Source: Schizochytrium sp. CCTCC M209059 (lineage: Eukaryota; Sar; Bigyra; Thraustochytrida; Thraustochytriidae). Taken from it: a stretch of 64,000 bases of DNA. Positions within the stretch are counted from its first letter, which is position 1. The number at the start of each line of letters is the position of its first letter. The notes beneath the pieces were generated by a model, which saw only the letters and a list, made by a program, of their open reading frames with translations, did not search any database and had not been told where the DNA came from. Position numbers and translations under genes: made by a program. The stretch is from positions 79,508-143,507 of the forward strand of contig KN805378.1 in assembly GCA_000818945.1 (NCBI GenBank), in the 5' to 3' direction. Positions 55,045-64,000 of the stretch are shown one piece after another.

Positions 55045-56397
55045 ATGATGAGTCGAATGTTGAGCTTGGGCCAAGGGCCCGCCGACAGCAAAGTTGATGC
55101 AATCGACGACGACGAAGAGGCCATTGCGCCCGAGGAACTCGGCCAACAGACGCAAAGGTTGCCCCCTGGACTCGGGCTCGAGGCCAAAAGCGATGAGGAT
55201 GTAGAAAGTGAACAAGAAGAAGAAGAAGAAGACGATGACCACGATGAGGATGAGGATGGAGAGGATGACGACGACGAAGAGGACGACGACGACGACGAGG
55301 AGGAGGAGGAGGAGGAGGATGAAGAAGAGGAAAAGGTCGAACCGACCGAAGTGCACCGCTTCCGACTCAGACCCGACACCCCACCTGTGACGCAACGTCA
55401 AACTGTCACTGCACCTGCTCCTGCACCGATGGCACAGGACATGGTCTCTGCAGAAAATCTCATTGACTTTTCCACGGAAGAGTTGGTCACGTCTGCTGCA
55501 GAGATAGAGAACGCAAGAACCTTACTGGGCCGCCGCGAAGAGGTTCTCTCCATGTTCCGAACAAATGCAGACATTGTCCACAAGCAAGCGTGGGCGCAGG
55601 TCCGCACGCTTTTCAACCCCATTTTTGCGTGCTACTTGATGGTAGCCCCTTGCATGGTTCGAGGAGCGAGGCAAGCCGAGAATGCCGGACGAAACACCTC
55701 ATACCTCATCACTTCCAAAGGTATTGGGACCTTTGCAAAACGTATCGATGAAGACTCGTGTGCGTTGCCCCGCAATGTCGGATACACGAGCGGCTTTATT
55801 CCTTGGGACGACATCATCCTCATTACGACCTCTGAGGAGGGCGGCGAAACCTGCTGCGCCGCCTCATACCTGGTTGTCAGTATCTCGTATTCGCGCATTC
55901 GTCGGCGGCACTCGGGCTGGCCCTTGCATACGGAGGGCCAGCCAGAGACGATAAATGAGTGGTGGTATGTGAACAACGCAGACGAGGTCTGCAGACTACT
56001 CAATGAATACTGTGATCGCTTCTCTTCGGTGCCCCGGCACAACTCGTCGTTCAACAGCATGACCTCACGCGGATCCTTGATTGAGAATCCAGAGGGCCCG
56101 ATCGATTCCATGGACTCGCTTCGTTCACTGCGCAACCGTCTTGATTCGATGCTGCCACCCGAGGAGCGCGAGGTCAAGCGCATTTTTGTTGTGAACTCTC
56201 GTAGCCCACATGCCGGCGAAACGGTCCACGTGACGAATGACACCGAATGGGGGGCCTTTATTGAATCGATTGAGATTTCGCTCTCCATCACCACGAAACC
56301 CTCTTCAGTGATCTTTTTGCGCAAAGGCGAAGCTCGCGTCAAGATTTCCTCCGTCGCAGACTTGGAGCATGATGATCGCGTCTTTGTTGAGGTGTGA
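55045..56397 (+). CDS. Acidic protein with possible PH-like and doublecortin-like domains
   Basis: This encodes 450 residues. The first ~100 include a long Asp/Glu run (about 52-95). The middle (about 140-320) has beta-rich segments (SYLITSKGIGTFAKRI, GFIPWDDIILITT, CAASYLVVSISYSRI) that could form a PH/GRAM-like fold. A Ser/Asn linker follows. The last ~75 residues (RIFVVNSRSPHAGETVHV, then GAFIESIEISLSI, then SSVIFLRKGEARVKISSVADLEHDDRVFVEV) follow the layout of doublecortin/ubiquitin-like domains: V.N....G..V.V, then a helix, then a hydrophobic .LY..G..V.S..DL..... . Doublecortin domains bind microtubules. I do not recognise the family as a whole, so this is a structural guess only. The frame has codon use like its neighbours and no intron. 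Confidence 0.7.
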   Translation: MMSRMLSLGQGPADSKVDAIDDDEEAIAPEELGQQTQRLPPGLGLEAKSDEDVESEQEEEEEDDDHDEDEDGEDDDDEEDDDDDEEEEEEEDEEEEKVEPTEVHRFRLRPDTPPVTQRQTVTAPAPAPMAQDMVSAENLIDFSTEELVTSAAEIENARTLLGRREEVLSMFRTNADIVHKQAWAQVRTLFNPIFACYLMVAPCMVRGARQAENAGRNTSYLITSKGIGTFAKRIDEDSCALPRNVGYTSGFIPWDDIILITTSEEGGETCCAASYLVVSISYSRIRRRHSGWPLHTEGQPETINEWWYVNNADEVCRLLNEYCDRFSSVPRHNSSFNSMTSRGSLIENPEGPIDSMDSLRSLRNRLDSMLPPEEREVKRIFVVNSRSPHAGETVHVTNDTEWGAFIESIEISLSITTKPSSVIFLRKGEARVKISSVADLEHDDRVFVEV

Positions 56398-57052
56398 AAG
56401 GACTGGGCAAAATGTCCATGCGAGCATGCATGTTTGTATGTATGCATGTACGCAAGGAGGTAAAGTTCAAGGACTCGCGCACGCAGAGGAATCGTCTCCG
56501 TGGCCGAACCTGATTGGTCACGAGATGCATGCGCAGAAGTTTCTTGTCTTTTCCAACTCCCCTTACTAGCAAATGTGTCTACTCCGCGATTCCTCGTTTT
56601 GATGTTTTCTTTCTTTTCATGCTTCTCCAATTTAATTTTCTCCCTGAGCTGCAACAGCTTGTCCATCATGCCCGAAGCTGATTGTCTGTCTGCTTATTTG
56701 ACACCACTGTTCTCTTTTATTTTTCTGCGAATCATCACACACATACATACGAGAAGCTTTCGTTGTGCACAAAATCGAATTTACAAATCTTTTTTTTCCC
56801 CCAATTGTTTCAGAGATTTTGCGCCGCTTGCCGGCGCTATGTGTTCTGTTGACAAATATGAACAGGGAGGGGAGAAGAAATCATGGATTAAATGTGAGGT
56901 TGTGGAAAATAGAGGAAATGACGACGTCATCAGGACAAAGAACCAGAAAGAACCGTTGGATCCTGGAGAAACAAAACTCAAAACAAATCAAGAATTTCGT
57001 GAGCTACATATACGCACTGAAAAGAAGTGAGAGGCAACAATATTACTTTACT
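56398..57052. other. Convergent 3' region between the acidic protein gene and PEX11
   Basis: This interval is AT-richer than the genes. It contains ATGTATGT-type repeats (about 56430-56455), and overlapping ORFs on both strands are low quality. One plus-strand frame that runs into the PEX11 region from 56765 is antisense to PEX11 and not credible. Confidence 0.5.
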
Positions 57053-57757
57053 TTACTTGATCCAGATGCCGTAGAGAGCGGCAAGCGAGGACATTGCGCC
57101 CACAAGGCCGATCACATCGTCGCCATAGCTGGAACCGCGCACGGCCTTGAAGACCTCGGCGGAGTTGGCATACGTGACAACGTCAAAGACGTTCTTGACG
57201 AGACCAACAACGTTGGCACCCTGCTTCTCCTCGGCCTTGACGCGCTCGGCGTCCTCCTTGGCAGCCCCCACGACGAGAGCCTGCTTTTGGAAGTCGAGAA
57301 CACCAATGGCCGTGTTGAGCAGCGCAGCGGTCAGGCGGAACTTGTACGCCTTCTTCTTGAGAGCGTCCTTGTCAAAGTCCGCAACCTTGAGCGTGGTGAG
57401 CCACACGGCGTTGTCGAGCATGAGAAACACGGTCATGCATGCGCGCAGGATGATGCTCATGGTCCGTTTGGGGTCGTCCTTGCCATTTTTAACGAGCTCG
57501 ACGAACTTTTGGTACTCCTCGAGCCACGAGCCCACCTTGAACGCCTTGCGGTGAAGGCCAATACCCTTACTGAGGAGCTCGACGCGCTTGGCCAGATCCG
57601 ACTTGGCGTCGCCCTCGCGAAGCTTGACCACGAGGAACTTGGTAAAGTACTGCACGAGCCTCAGCAGCTTGTCGCGCGCCTTGAGGTCTCCCATGAACTT
57701 GACCACATTCTTGAGCTCTGCAGGCTTGATCGCCTTGGGCACCAGTCGCGCCGACAT
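57053..57757 (-). CDS. PEX11: Peroxisomal membrane protein PEX11
   Basis: This encodes 234 residues. The N-terminal LKARDKLLRLVQYFTKFLVVKL and the following LSKGIGLHRKAFKVGSWLEEYQKF match the PEX11 family, including the amphipathic helix that tubulates the peroxisomal membrane during proliferation. Two further hydrophobic regions lie at about 105-125 and 205-232 (DVIGLVGAMSSLAALYGIWIK). The length is the usual 230-260. PEX11 controls peroxisome elongation and division and, in some organisms, acts as a channel for fatty-acid metabolites. The gene has no intron. Its ATG at 57757 is 200-280 bp from a cluster of CGCAAGT-type elements. Confidence 0.92.
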   Translation of the reverse strand: MSARLVPKAIKPAELKNVVKFMGDLKARDKLLRLVQYFTKFLVVKLREGDAKSDLAKRVELLSKGIGLHRKAFKVGSWLEEYQKFVELVKNGKDDPKRTMSIILRACMTVFLMLDNAVWLTTLKVADFDKDALKKKAYKFRLTAALLNTAIGVLDFQKQALVVGAAKEDAERVKAEEKQGANVVGLVKNVFDVVTYANSAEVFKAVRGSSYGDDVIGLVGAMSSLAALYGIWIK

Positions 57758-59206
57758 TCTCCCTTCCCGCTCTTCCCGCGCCTTGCCTCGGCCTTGCTGC
57801 TCCGCGCGCCGCCCCTAGCCTTCGCGTCTGTCCGTCACAGCGCTTGCCTCCGCCCTTTACTGATGCTGCGATGCGGCTCTGCATATTTATTTATTTACGC
57901 GGCGTCCATTTCATCCTGATCCTTCCCAGTGGAAAGAAGGAATGCAATGCGACATGAGCGGGGAAAATAATGCAGCATTCGATTCCTCCACTTGCGAGCT
58001 CCGCAACTTTCACTTGCGCTGTCCGCATTCTCCACTTACTTCCACAGCATAGCTGAGTCTCCCCCCGGGCCTGACTGCAGTCAACCCGTTCTTTCTGTGC
58101 GCAACGCATTTTACGAGGCCTGCACAACGCTTTTTCGCTTTTCTCCCCGCGAAGGGCACGGGGTGTAGACGCCAAGTTTGCTCGGGGCCAGCGTGTAAGG
58201 TGGTCCCACAGCTCGCTGGCTATGCGGCTGGGCGGGGAGGTACTGTGTAGGCGTTTCTCCCCCCCGCGTGTATGCCCCGCACTTCTGCTCGGCTCCTCTC
58301 GTTTCCGCTCCACAGGCCCTTTTCCGCCTTCTACTCTCCCTTTGCGCCTGGGGGGGGGGGGTACTCGCTATCTCTCATCACCTCAAGACTTGCCCCGCCC
58401 CCCGCACCCGCGACCCGTTTCCCGCCGCCGCCAGTAAAACGCAAGTCCGCTATCCGCGCGCGCAAAGGCCGCTCTCTGCACCGCAAGTCCGCTATGCGCG
58501 CACGCTCACTGCCGCCATCGTCCCCACACCACTCCCACATGCTACCCGCAGCCCCTGCGCGCGTGCAAGCGCGAGCGGGGGATGGGCCCGCGCACCACGC
58601 CTGCAGCGTCCTAAGAACTCACTAGACCGTCGCTAGACGCAATAATCATCGTCGACACTATCGTAGACATTCCGGGCGCGCCCCGGAGTTGCTATCTCGA
58701 ATCCTCGGACCGGTGGTAGTTGCCAGAAGGCCAATCACCTTTTTGTTCGTGTGTCGCGTCCGGAAATACACACCACGAGCAAGTAGCAAAATAGACACTG
58801 CCGTAGTACTACTTACTGCTGCTGCTGCTGCGAGGGAAGGAGACCACTGCAGAACCGATCGCCTCTCGCTCGCTCGCTCGCGCTCTCTCTCGCTCGCTCG
58901 CTTGCTCGCGTGCTCGCGTGCCCGCGCTCGGGCTCGGCTGCGCTGCGCTGCGCGTCGCGGTCGCGGTCGCGGGCTGGGCCTGCGTGAGCTGGCGTGGAGT
59001 CGAATAAAGTTGATTGATCGGAGCGCATCGGACGTGCGCGGCACGCGCTGCAGAGCGCGCAGAGCGCGTATACGCGGGCGGAAAAGGACGTACGCGGGCT
59101 CGCTCGCGGGGTCGTGCGTGGGGTCGCGCCCGGGCGGGGCGGAGGGAAAGAGGTGCGGCGTTGGGCGGCGTGAAGCCGGAGTGCGAAGGAAGCGAGGAGC
59201 GAGACC
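57758..59206. other. Divergent intergenic region between PEX11 and the 59.2-kb gene
   Basis: No gene is supported. The region holds two groups of CGCAAGT-type elements, a G-run (about 58350-58361), CTCGCTCG repeats (about 58865-58915) and GC-rich sequence. A long minus-strand ORF (58658-59656) that crosses into the next gene is Arg/Ser-rich shadow. Confidence 0.5.
57970..58503. promoter_or_regulatory. Two clusters of CGCAAGT-type promoter elements
   Basis: Minus-strand copies near 57972-57994, 57998-58016 and 58017-58037 point towards PEX11. They keep CGCAAGT or TAAGTGG, but their second halves are weaker. Plus-strand copies at about 58440-58460 (CGCAAGTCCGCTATCCGCGC) and 58482-58502 (CGCAAGTCCGCTATGCGCGC) are nearly perfect and point towards the gene at 59207. 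Orientation agrees with the direction of each gene. Confidence 0.55.
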
Positions 59207-60214
59207 ATGACGTACCTGAGGTTCGAGGTGGACGGCGGCGAGCTCGAGGCGCGAGAGCTGTCGAATATCATCGCTGAGGGCCTCAGCGATTATCCGGCGT
59301 GGCTGCTGCTGGTCGTGTACGCCAGCATTGGCGTGGGCGCCTTTCTGTTGCTGCTGCTGGGATGCTACTTGTGCACGTGTATCGGTGCCCGCGAGACGGG
59401 CGACCCGGCGCTCGCGCATAACCCGTACCCGCGAGAGTACGCAACCGACAATCCGTATAGGGCTGGTGGCGGCCGCGTCGTGAGCGCTGCGCCAGCGCTT
59501 GCAGACTTTATGAAGGCTAATCCTGTCCATACCGATGACTCCAAGAGCGGAACCGGTAGCCACGGTAGTCGGGGTAGCCAGGAAGACAGTGACGAGTTCG
59601 AGGTGCGTCGCTCCCAGGCGATGGCATCTTACACCAAACGCGTCAGTACGAACCACTCAGGCGAAGACTATGGTCGACTTGATGCCGACGCCAAGGAACG
59701 TATTCGAAGCATTCGGGTCGAGGGTAACTTGCAACCTTTTGGCGTGGCCAAGCCTTCCGCCAAGGCACTTCGTATGCTCGGTGTCGAAGAAACCGCAATC
59801 CAGCGACCTTTTGATGAAAATATTCAGACACGCATGGAGCGCGTCGCTACTCGTGCAGGTGGCGGTCTTTATGCCCCAGGTCTTGCAACCGCCAAGCTTG
59901 GTGGGCAAATTGCACAGGGTTTCAAGGAGCGTCGCGCTAAACAGCTCGAAAAGGCCGAGGCGCGCAAGGCTCGCGAGGAGGAGCAGCGCCGTCTCAGGGA
60001 GGAAAAGATGGCCGCCCAGGGTGACAAACCTGCTCCACCGCCCAAATCTACCACAACCAAACCAGAAGCTGAAACGAAACCAGGTCCTAACAAGCTTGCT
60101 GCTTTTCTCGCGACTACCTCTGATCAAGGCCAATTAGCAAATGACGACGACGACGACGATGAGGAGGAGGACGACGATTCCGATTCGGACCACTCGCTCG
60201 ACTCGGTGATGTAA
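59207..60214 (+). CDS. Single-pass membrane protein of unknown function
   Basis: This encodes 335 residues. A short N-terminal part without a cleavable signal (MTYLRFEVDGGELEARE) precedes one strong membrane span (about 34-58, WLLLVVYASIGVGAFLLLLLG), followed by CYLCTC, which could be palmitoylated. The remaining ~275 residues are polar. They include an NPYPREYATDNPYR segment with NPY-type motifs, a Ser/Gly region, a charged helix (about 235-270, KQLEKAEARKAREEEQRRLREEK) and an Asp/Glu run near the C-terminus. I do not recognise the family. The ATG at 59207 is the first in frame with a good context (GACCATGA). The gene is intronless with codon use like its neighbours. Confidence 0.75.
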   Translation: MTYLRFEVDGGELEARELSNIIAEGLSDYPAWLLLVVYASIGVGAFLLLLLGCYLCTCIGARETGDPALAHNPYPREYATDNPYRAGGGRVVSAAPALADFMKANPVHTDDSKSGTGSHGSRGSQEDSDEFEVRRSQAMASYTKRVSTNHSGEDYGRLDADAKERIRSIRVEGNLQPFGVAKPSAKALRMLGVEETAIQRPFDENIQTRMERVATRAGGGLYAPGLATAKLGGQIAQGFKERRAKQLEKAEARKAREEEQRRLREEKMAAQGDKPAPPPKSTTTKPEAETKPGPNKLAAFLATTSDQGQLANDDDDDDEEEDDDSDSDHSLDSVM

Positions 60215-60492
60215 TTTCCTCGCCAATACTCCCTCCCTTACCCTGTTGCCATGGGCTAGCAACAGCATTTGTTTAGGGCAGCATTGCCATGGTAAGGACG
60301 GATAATAACGACGACGACGACGACGACGACGACGATGATGACAAATTCAAAATCCCCCAAAAGATGTGTTCATGTTTGTTTCCTTTTGATGATCTCCTTT
60401 TGATACTGATTGTCTAAGATGTTGTTCGGATGTGTATTGGCCAAATGAAGCTCTCTTTTCCAAAACTTCTTTTTTGTTCATCTTTCACCCAT
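60215..60492. repeat. Convergent 3' interval with a (GAC)n tract
   Basis: A (GAC/GAT)n trinucleotide repeat lies at about 60308-60342 in the 3' region of the 59.2-kb gene, outside its reading frame. I see no gene here. Confidence 0.6.
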
Positions 60493-63400
60493 CTAGATTT
60501 TCCACAAACGAACCTTGAAGCCGAGAACATCGGACGACATGGTTCCCATTGCCGAAAGTATGGTCACACGGAAAAGATTGTACACGACCGGGTTGAGAAG
60601 AATCGCCTTGTAAGCATCTTTGCCGGGTTTGCTCTCCGATGAAAGGAGCTTGATAGCGATCTTGAGCATATTGTTGCACGCAACGAGCTCCTCCTTGTTT
60701 GCGGGGTTGGCAAAAAGCTGGATATAAATGTTCAGTTGCTCCGTGTACAGCACTCTGGCGCTCGCATTGTACTTTTTCTGTGTATCGCTTGCGAGGTTCA
60801 TGAACCTGTACATGAAGATGCTGAACGTCGTCGAAAGGAGCAAGGTCGCCCAATCGTCAAGTCTTTGAAAGGACCATGCCCCAGAGAAGAGTCGCAGACA
60901 GACACGCGCAACCACCGTCAGCGTCACGATCACGAGCGTGTTAGCTGCTGCATCGCCAAATTGATACGTCGAGTTATGCGCCTCGCGAGAATCGTTGCGC
61001 AGATCCAACCATACGCGAATATGATTGACACGATTCAAGCGAAAATGCGGCAAGCGCGCCTTTTGCGACCGACGCGATGAAGTCAGTTGCCCAAAATACT
61101 TTGCGTATAAAAGACGTCGCCGAAAGATCTCCTCCGCAATGACCACAAATTGAAAAAAGATGGCAAGCAAAAACAACGTTGCCAGCATGCTCGAAAACGA
61201 AATAAAAATAGCCTGCTTGTCGTACCTCTTCGAAGCTGCGGCAATCATCGCTTCCAGCATTGTGTGCTCGCAACGTTCCTGGTCGGCAATGTAGCAGACG
61301 AGCGGGTCCGTGGTCGTGTCCAGACCGCCCTGCGCCTCTTGTGACGTAAAATTAACCGACCCTGATCCCACATTCATCGTGCCGTTGGTCTGCAAGAGGG
61401 CCGGCGCGCACACAGACTCTTGGAGAAAGGTATCAAACCCACCAAATGAAAGTAAGGCCGCGCTCTCCGGTTGATCCGCAAACCAACACAGCGCAGGCAG
61501 GACACTCTCTGCGCAGCGAAACAAGGTCGGCAGCGCGGCCATGGCCAAGACGGAAATATCTGCAATGCGAACACGCGTCCGATCGAGCTTGCTCATGCTG
61601 ATGCGCTCGTAAATGCGATTCCGCACGTCTGATACAGAAAGCGTGCTCTCTTGGGGTCCCGCGTTCGACCATAGCAAGCTGCGCACGGATGAAGTCTTGT
61701 GCATCAGCCGGGGACGTCTACGCGTGGCGCTACCGCTTCCAAGGTGCAGAATATCGGGCCCTCGGATCGGCGGCGCCAAATGGCTTGCGCCAGCTCTTGT
61801 CGAGGGCGGTGACGAAGCGCTCGACTTGGCTGAAGCATTGGAAATGGGGCGCGCGCGACCCTCTGCATCCGACGCGGCGCCGGCCTGCTCGGATCTCTCA
61901 TCATCTCCGGACAGAGGCCCGTTGCCCGCTCTGAGACCCAACGCTGGCGCAGCAGATCTTGTGCTGGTGACCGTCTTTTGCGACAGGGGCCTCCCCAGGC
62001 CTTCAAGCGAGTCCTTTTTGTTCTGAACCTCATCCAAGTCGGTCTGCTCCTCTTCTTCACTCGAAATGGAATCGTCTTCTTCGTCGTAGTCATCGTGATC
62101 AGTCACATATTTGACGCTTCCCACAGAAAAACCGGTGCTGTTCCGGTTTGGCATGCGAGAGCTGCCATTTTGCCGGGGCTGCCGCAAACCCTGGCCACGA
62201 GCCTGTTGGGCGTGGCCTAGTTGTTCAGCCTGCTGTCGCTGTTGGAGTCGCCGTTGCAGCATTTGCTGCTGTTGCTGCTGACGCTGACGCTGCTGCTGCT
62301 GTTTCTCCAGGGCTTGCGACACATCAGGACGGAGTGCGCTTGCCTCGTTCGCCTGCGCGCCTGCAGCCGGTGGCACATCTTCGCGTTCCTTTTTCAACGC
62401 CGTCGTTACAGCATTGCTCACGGCGGCGCAATGACCGAGCATAAAGGCCACAACAAGGAGCAGAATTAGAGACGAAACAATCTCGTACCGCGTCACCTCG
62501 GATGGCTCCTCGGGACTAAGCCAGTACAACGTCGTAGCAGAGAGCTGCATCATGTAAACCATGAGGCTTACAATGAGCCACCTTGTTTTGAGCTTGTTCG
62601 ACCACCAAGAGAGGAAGAGGGGAAAGAGCAGCACGCGCACGGTCCACATTTGACCCTTGCGCACGCTCGGGCGGTCAAGTTTCTTGCTCGGCTTGATGCG
62701 AGTCTTGCGCTTCATAATGTCAAAGTCAAACATCTCCGGCCCACCAAGCGCGCGAGGTGACGCCAACGACTTGGCACGCATCACATCCGGACTTGCGATC
62801 GAGTCGCATTCGCCAAGGTCAAAGTCAGAATCCTCCTCGTCGTCGAGTCGAAGACTCACGCTCGAGACGCCAACATTGTTTCTGCTGCCGCTCCTGATGC
62901 CGACGCCAGTCATTCTACTGCCGGAAAACTGGCGTGAACGTTCGCGCACGAGCCGCTCATCGAGTTGCAGACTTGATCGCGTGTGAAGAGGCCGCGGACG
63001 ACTGTCCTCGCTTTTTTGCAACGAGATATTGTCTTCGCCTTCAGTTGAAGTGTCATCGATGCCGCTCGAGGCTTGACTTGCGCTGCCTGGCGTCGTTGCG
63101 CCAATGTCTTCGTCAAGCGTCAATGGGTTGCGAGCTCGACCAGGCCCGAGGAGGTTTTCAGAAATGAGGCTGTCCCCAGAGCAGTCGCGCAGCAGAGGCG
63201 GTTCGGCTACCCGCGCGACGGCAATATGCGCATGAGCATAGGCAATGTCTTCGTCTTCAGTATCCTCGTCGGCCCCTGGTTTGTGGCGCTTGCGGGTCGC
63301 GTTTGCGAATCGTGCGGCTGCGGCCGGCGCAGTCTCGTGACCGTTCAACTTTGCAGGGCTCGCTTCGTCTTCGTCGTCTGACGCGAACAGTGTTCCTTCG

Positions 63401-63837
63401 CGCGCCACGCTGTACTGTACAATGCTCCCGCTGCTGTGCGACTTTTTCAGCCTTTCCGCGTGCGCGGGCGCAATGCCGCCGACGCCTCTGCGCCTCAGAA
63501 AGGACGCCACGTGCTGATCCCAAGCCAGCGCCGAGCGTCCGGATCCGCGTCGCTCTTCTTCAACCGGTTTGGCGATCACCTCGACCAGCGAGGCCGCGAC
63601 GTTTCCCCCGAGTCCAGCGCGGACGCGTAGCTCGCTGTGCAGCTCGGTGCTGGCACGCGGGCTCCCCGCGGCCCCGCCTCCGCCGCCTCCTCCGGCGTCG
63701 CCGCTGCCGGCGTCCTCGGCCTCGACGGGCTCCATGGCCGCCGCCGTCGACGCCGTTTCCTTCGCTCTCGCCGCAAACAGCGCGGCGCGGCGCAACGCGT
63801 CGACGCGACGCTCGGTCTCTCGCGGCGGCGCAGACAC
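60493..63837 (-). CDS. PHTF: PHTF-family multi-pass membrane protein
   Basis: This encodes up to 1,114 residues. The C-terminal ~150 residues match animal PHTF1/2 closely in order and motif: HFRLNRVNHIRVWLDLR, then SDTQKKYNASARVLYTEQLN, then NPVVYNLFRVTILSAMG and the terminal SSDVLGFKVRLWKI. A first membrane region (about 395-470, with FPLFLSWWSNKLK) also corresponds to the PHTF core. Animal PHTF proteins were named as homeodomain factors but are ER membrane proteins of unknown function. The central 480-750 region holds Gln-rich and acidic low-complexity sequence; C-terminal spans follow from about 760. The ATG at 63735, in a GCCATGG context and 34 codons in, is a strong alternative start. 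A 77-bp segment (60908-60984) has a copy elsewhere in the window. Confidence 0.88.
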   Translation of the reverse strand: MSAPPRETERRVDALRRAALFAARAKETASTAAAMEPVEAEDAGSGDAGGGGGGGAAGSPRASTELHSELRVRAGLGGNVAASLVEVIAKPVEEERRGSGRSALAWDQHVASFLRRRGVGGIAPAHAERLKKSHSSGSIVQYSVAREGTLFASDDEDEASPAKLNGHETAPAAAARFANATRKRHKPGADEDTEDEDIAYAHAHIAVARVAEPPLLRDCSGDSLISENLLGPGRARNPLTLDEDIGATTPGSASQASSGIDDTSTEGEDNISLQKSEDSRPRPLHTRSSLQLDERLVRERSRQFSGSRMTGVGIRSGSRNNVGVSSVSLRLDDEEDSDFDLGECDSIASPDVMRAKSLASPRALGGPEMFDFDIMKRKTRIKPSKKLDRPSVRKGQMWTVRVLLFPLFLSWWSNKLKTRWLIVSLMVYMMQLSATTLYWLSPEEPSEVTRYEIVSSLILLLVVAFMLGHCAAVSNAVTTALKKEREDVPPAAGAQANEASALRPDVSQALEKQQQQRQRQQQQQQMLQRRLQQRQQAEQLGHAQQARGQGLRQPRQNGSSRMPNRNSTGFSVGSVKYVTDHDDYDEEDDSISSEEEEQTDLDEVQNKKDSLEGLGRPLSQKTVTSTRSAAPALGLRAGNGPLSGDDERSEQAGAASDAEGRARPISNASAKSSASSPPSTRAGASHLAPPIRGPDILHLGSGSATRRRPRLMHKTSSVRSLLWSNAGPQESTLSVSDVRNRIYERISMSKLDRTRVRIADISVLAMAALPTLFRCAESVLPALCWFADQPESAALLSFGGFDTFLQESVCAPALLQTNGTMNVGSGSVNFTSQEAQGGLDTTTDPLVCYIADQERCEHTMLEAMIAAASKRYDKQAIFISFSSMLATLFLLAIFFQFVVIAEEIFRRRLLYAKYFGQLTSSRRSQKARLPHFRLNRVNHIRVWLDLRNDSREAHNSTYQFGDAAANTLVIVTLTVVARVCLRLFSGAWSFQRLDDWATLLLSTTFSIFMYRFMNLASDTQKKYNASARVLYTEQLNIYIQLFANPANKEELVACNNMLKIAIKLLSSESKPGKDAYKAILLNPVVYNLFRVTILSAMGTMSSDVLGFKVRLWKI

Positions 63838-64000
63838 GCACGCGCACGCGCACGCGCACGGGCGGCGGCGTCCGCGCTCGTCGCGGGCGTCTCGGTTTTG
63901 GCTTCTCCGCGACGCTTTTCTGCTTCTTTCTGCTCCCCTGCTTTTTGCCCGCCGAGCTGCGCGCCTGGCTAGATAAAGCTTCTTCTCCTCCTCGGACCCG
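63838..64000. other. Right-edge upstream region of the PHTF-family gene
   Basis: This GC-rich sequence contains a (CACGCG)n tract at about 63838-63860. No gene start or element can be assigned before the window ends. Confidence 0.4.

Noticed and set aside
58658..59656. 332-codon minus-strand ORF crossing the 59.2-kb gene
   Set aside because: Arg/Ser-rich shadow over repeats and over a better plus-strand gene with a membrane span and good start.

Overview
The window looks like nuclear DNA from a GC-rich, intron-poor unicellular eukaryote. My best guess is a thraustochytrid or other labyrinthulomycete stramenopile. The reasons are long uninterrupted ORFs for typical eukaryotic proteins (METTL9, COX11, ISCA2, a P4-ATPase, CPT2, PEX11, MYCBP, PHTF), acidic low-complexity linkers, and LRR/kinase/TIR-like and TPR/TIR-like proteins of the kind seen in heterokonts. 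This lineage call is inference, since no rRNA or other marker is present. I found no convincing tRNA, rRNA, CRISPR array, operon or prokaryotic feature.

Layout. 1-5.7 kb: a left-truncated METTL9-type methyltransferase (-), COX11 (-) and ISCA2 (+). 5.7-11.1 kb: a very long P4-ATPase flippase (+). 11.4-17.1 kb: a head-to-head pair of M14 carboxypeptidase paralogues; one keeps the catalytic residues and the other has lost them. 17.4-24.8 kb: a MORN-repeat protein (-) head-to-head with a TIR-like/TPR protein ending in a CaaX box (+), then a SYLF-domain protein (-). 26.4-28.8 kb: a tandem AAA+ ATPase (-) whose two Walker B motifs both read DQ instead of DE. 30.7-37.3 kb: the most unusual locus, an LRR-kinase-TIR-like gene (+) whose LRRs are each encoded by an 84-nt phase-2 exon inside a nearly identical ~279-bp exon-intron unit. 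Its TIR-like part is broken by two apparent frameshifts. 38.3-42.8 kb: CPT2 (+) and a CMGC-type kinase with a ~350-residue insertion (-), arranged convergently. 42.8-47.3 kb: a large low-complexity region with no gene I can support. 47.3-51.2 kb: MYCBP (+) and a VIT/vWA protein with a cysteine-rich tail (-), with a 77-bp fragment of PHTF-like coding sequence between them. 51.2-55.0 kb: gene-poor, with a cluster of direct and inverted repeats. 55.0-63.8 kb: an acidic protein with a possible doublecortin-like end (+), PEX11 (-), an unidentified single-pass membrane protein (+) and a PHTF-family membrane protein (-).

Intergenic regions carry simple repeats (CTTG, CAGA, GATC, GACGC). At five promoters there is a repeated element close to CGCAAGTSSGCTATGCGCGC, usually in two or more copies. 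I know of no description of it; it is a candidate core-promoter or transcription-factor element. The genes are mostly unrelated housekeeping functions. The parts that suggest a system are the LRR-kinase-TIR-like gene, which looks like a diversifying receptor, and the nearby lipid-anchored TIR-like/TPR protein.
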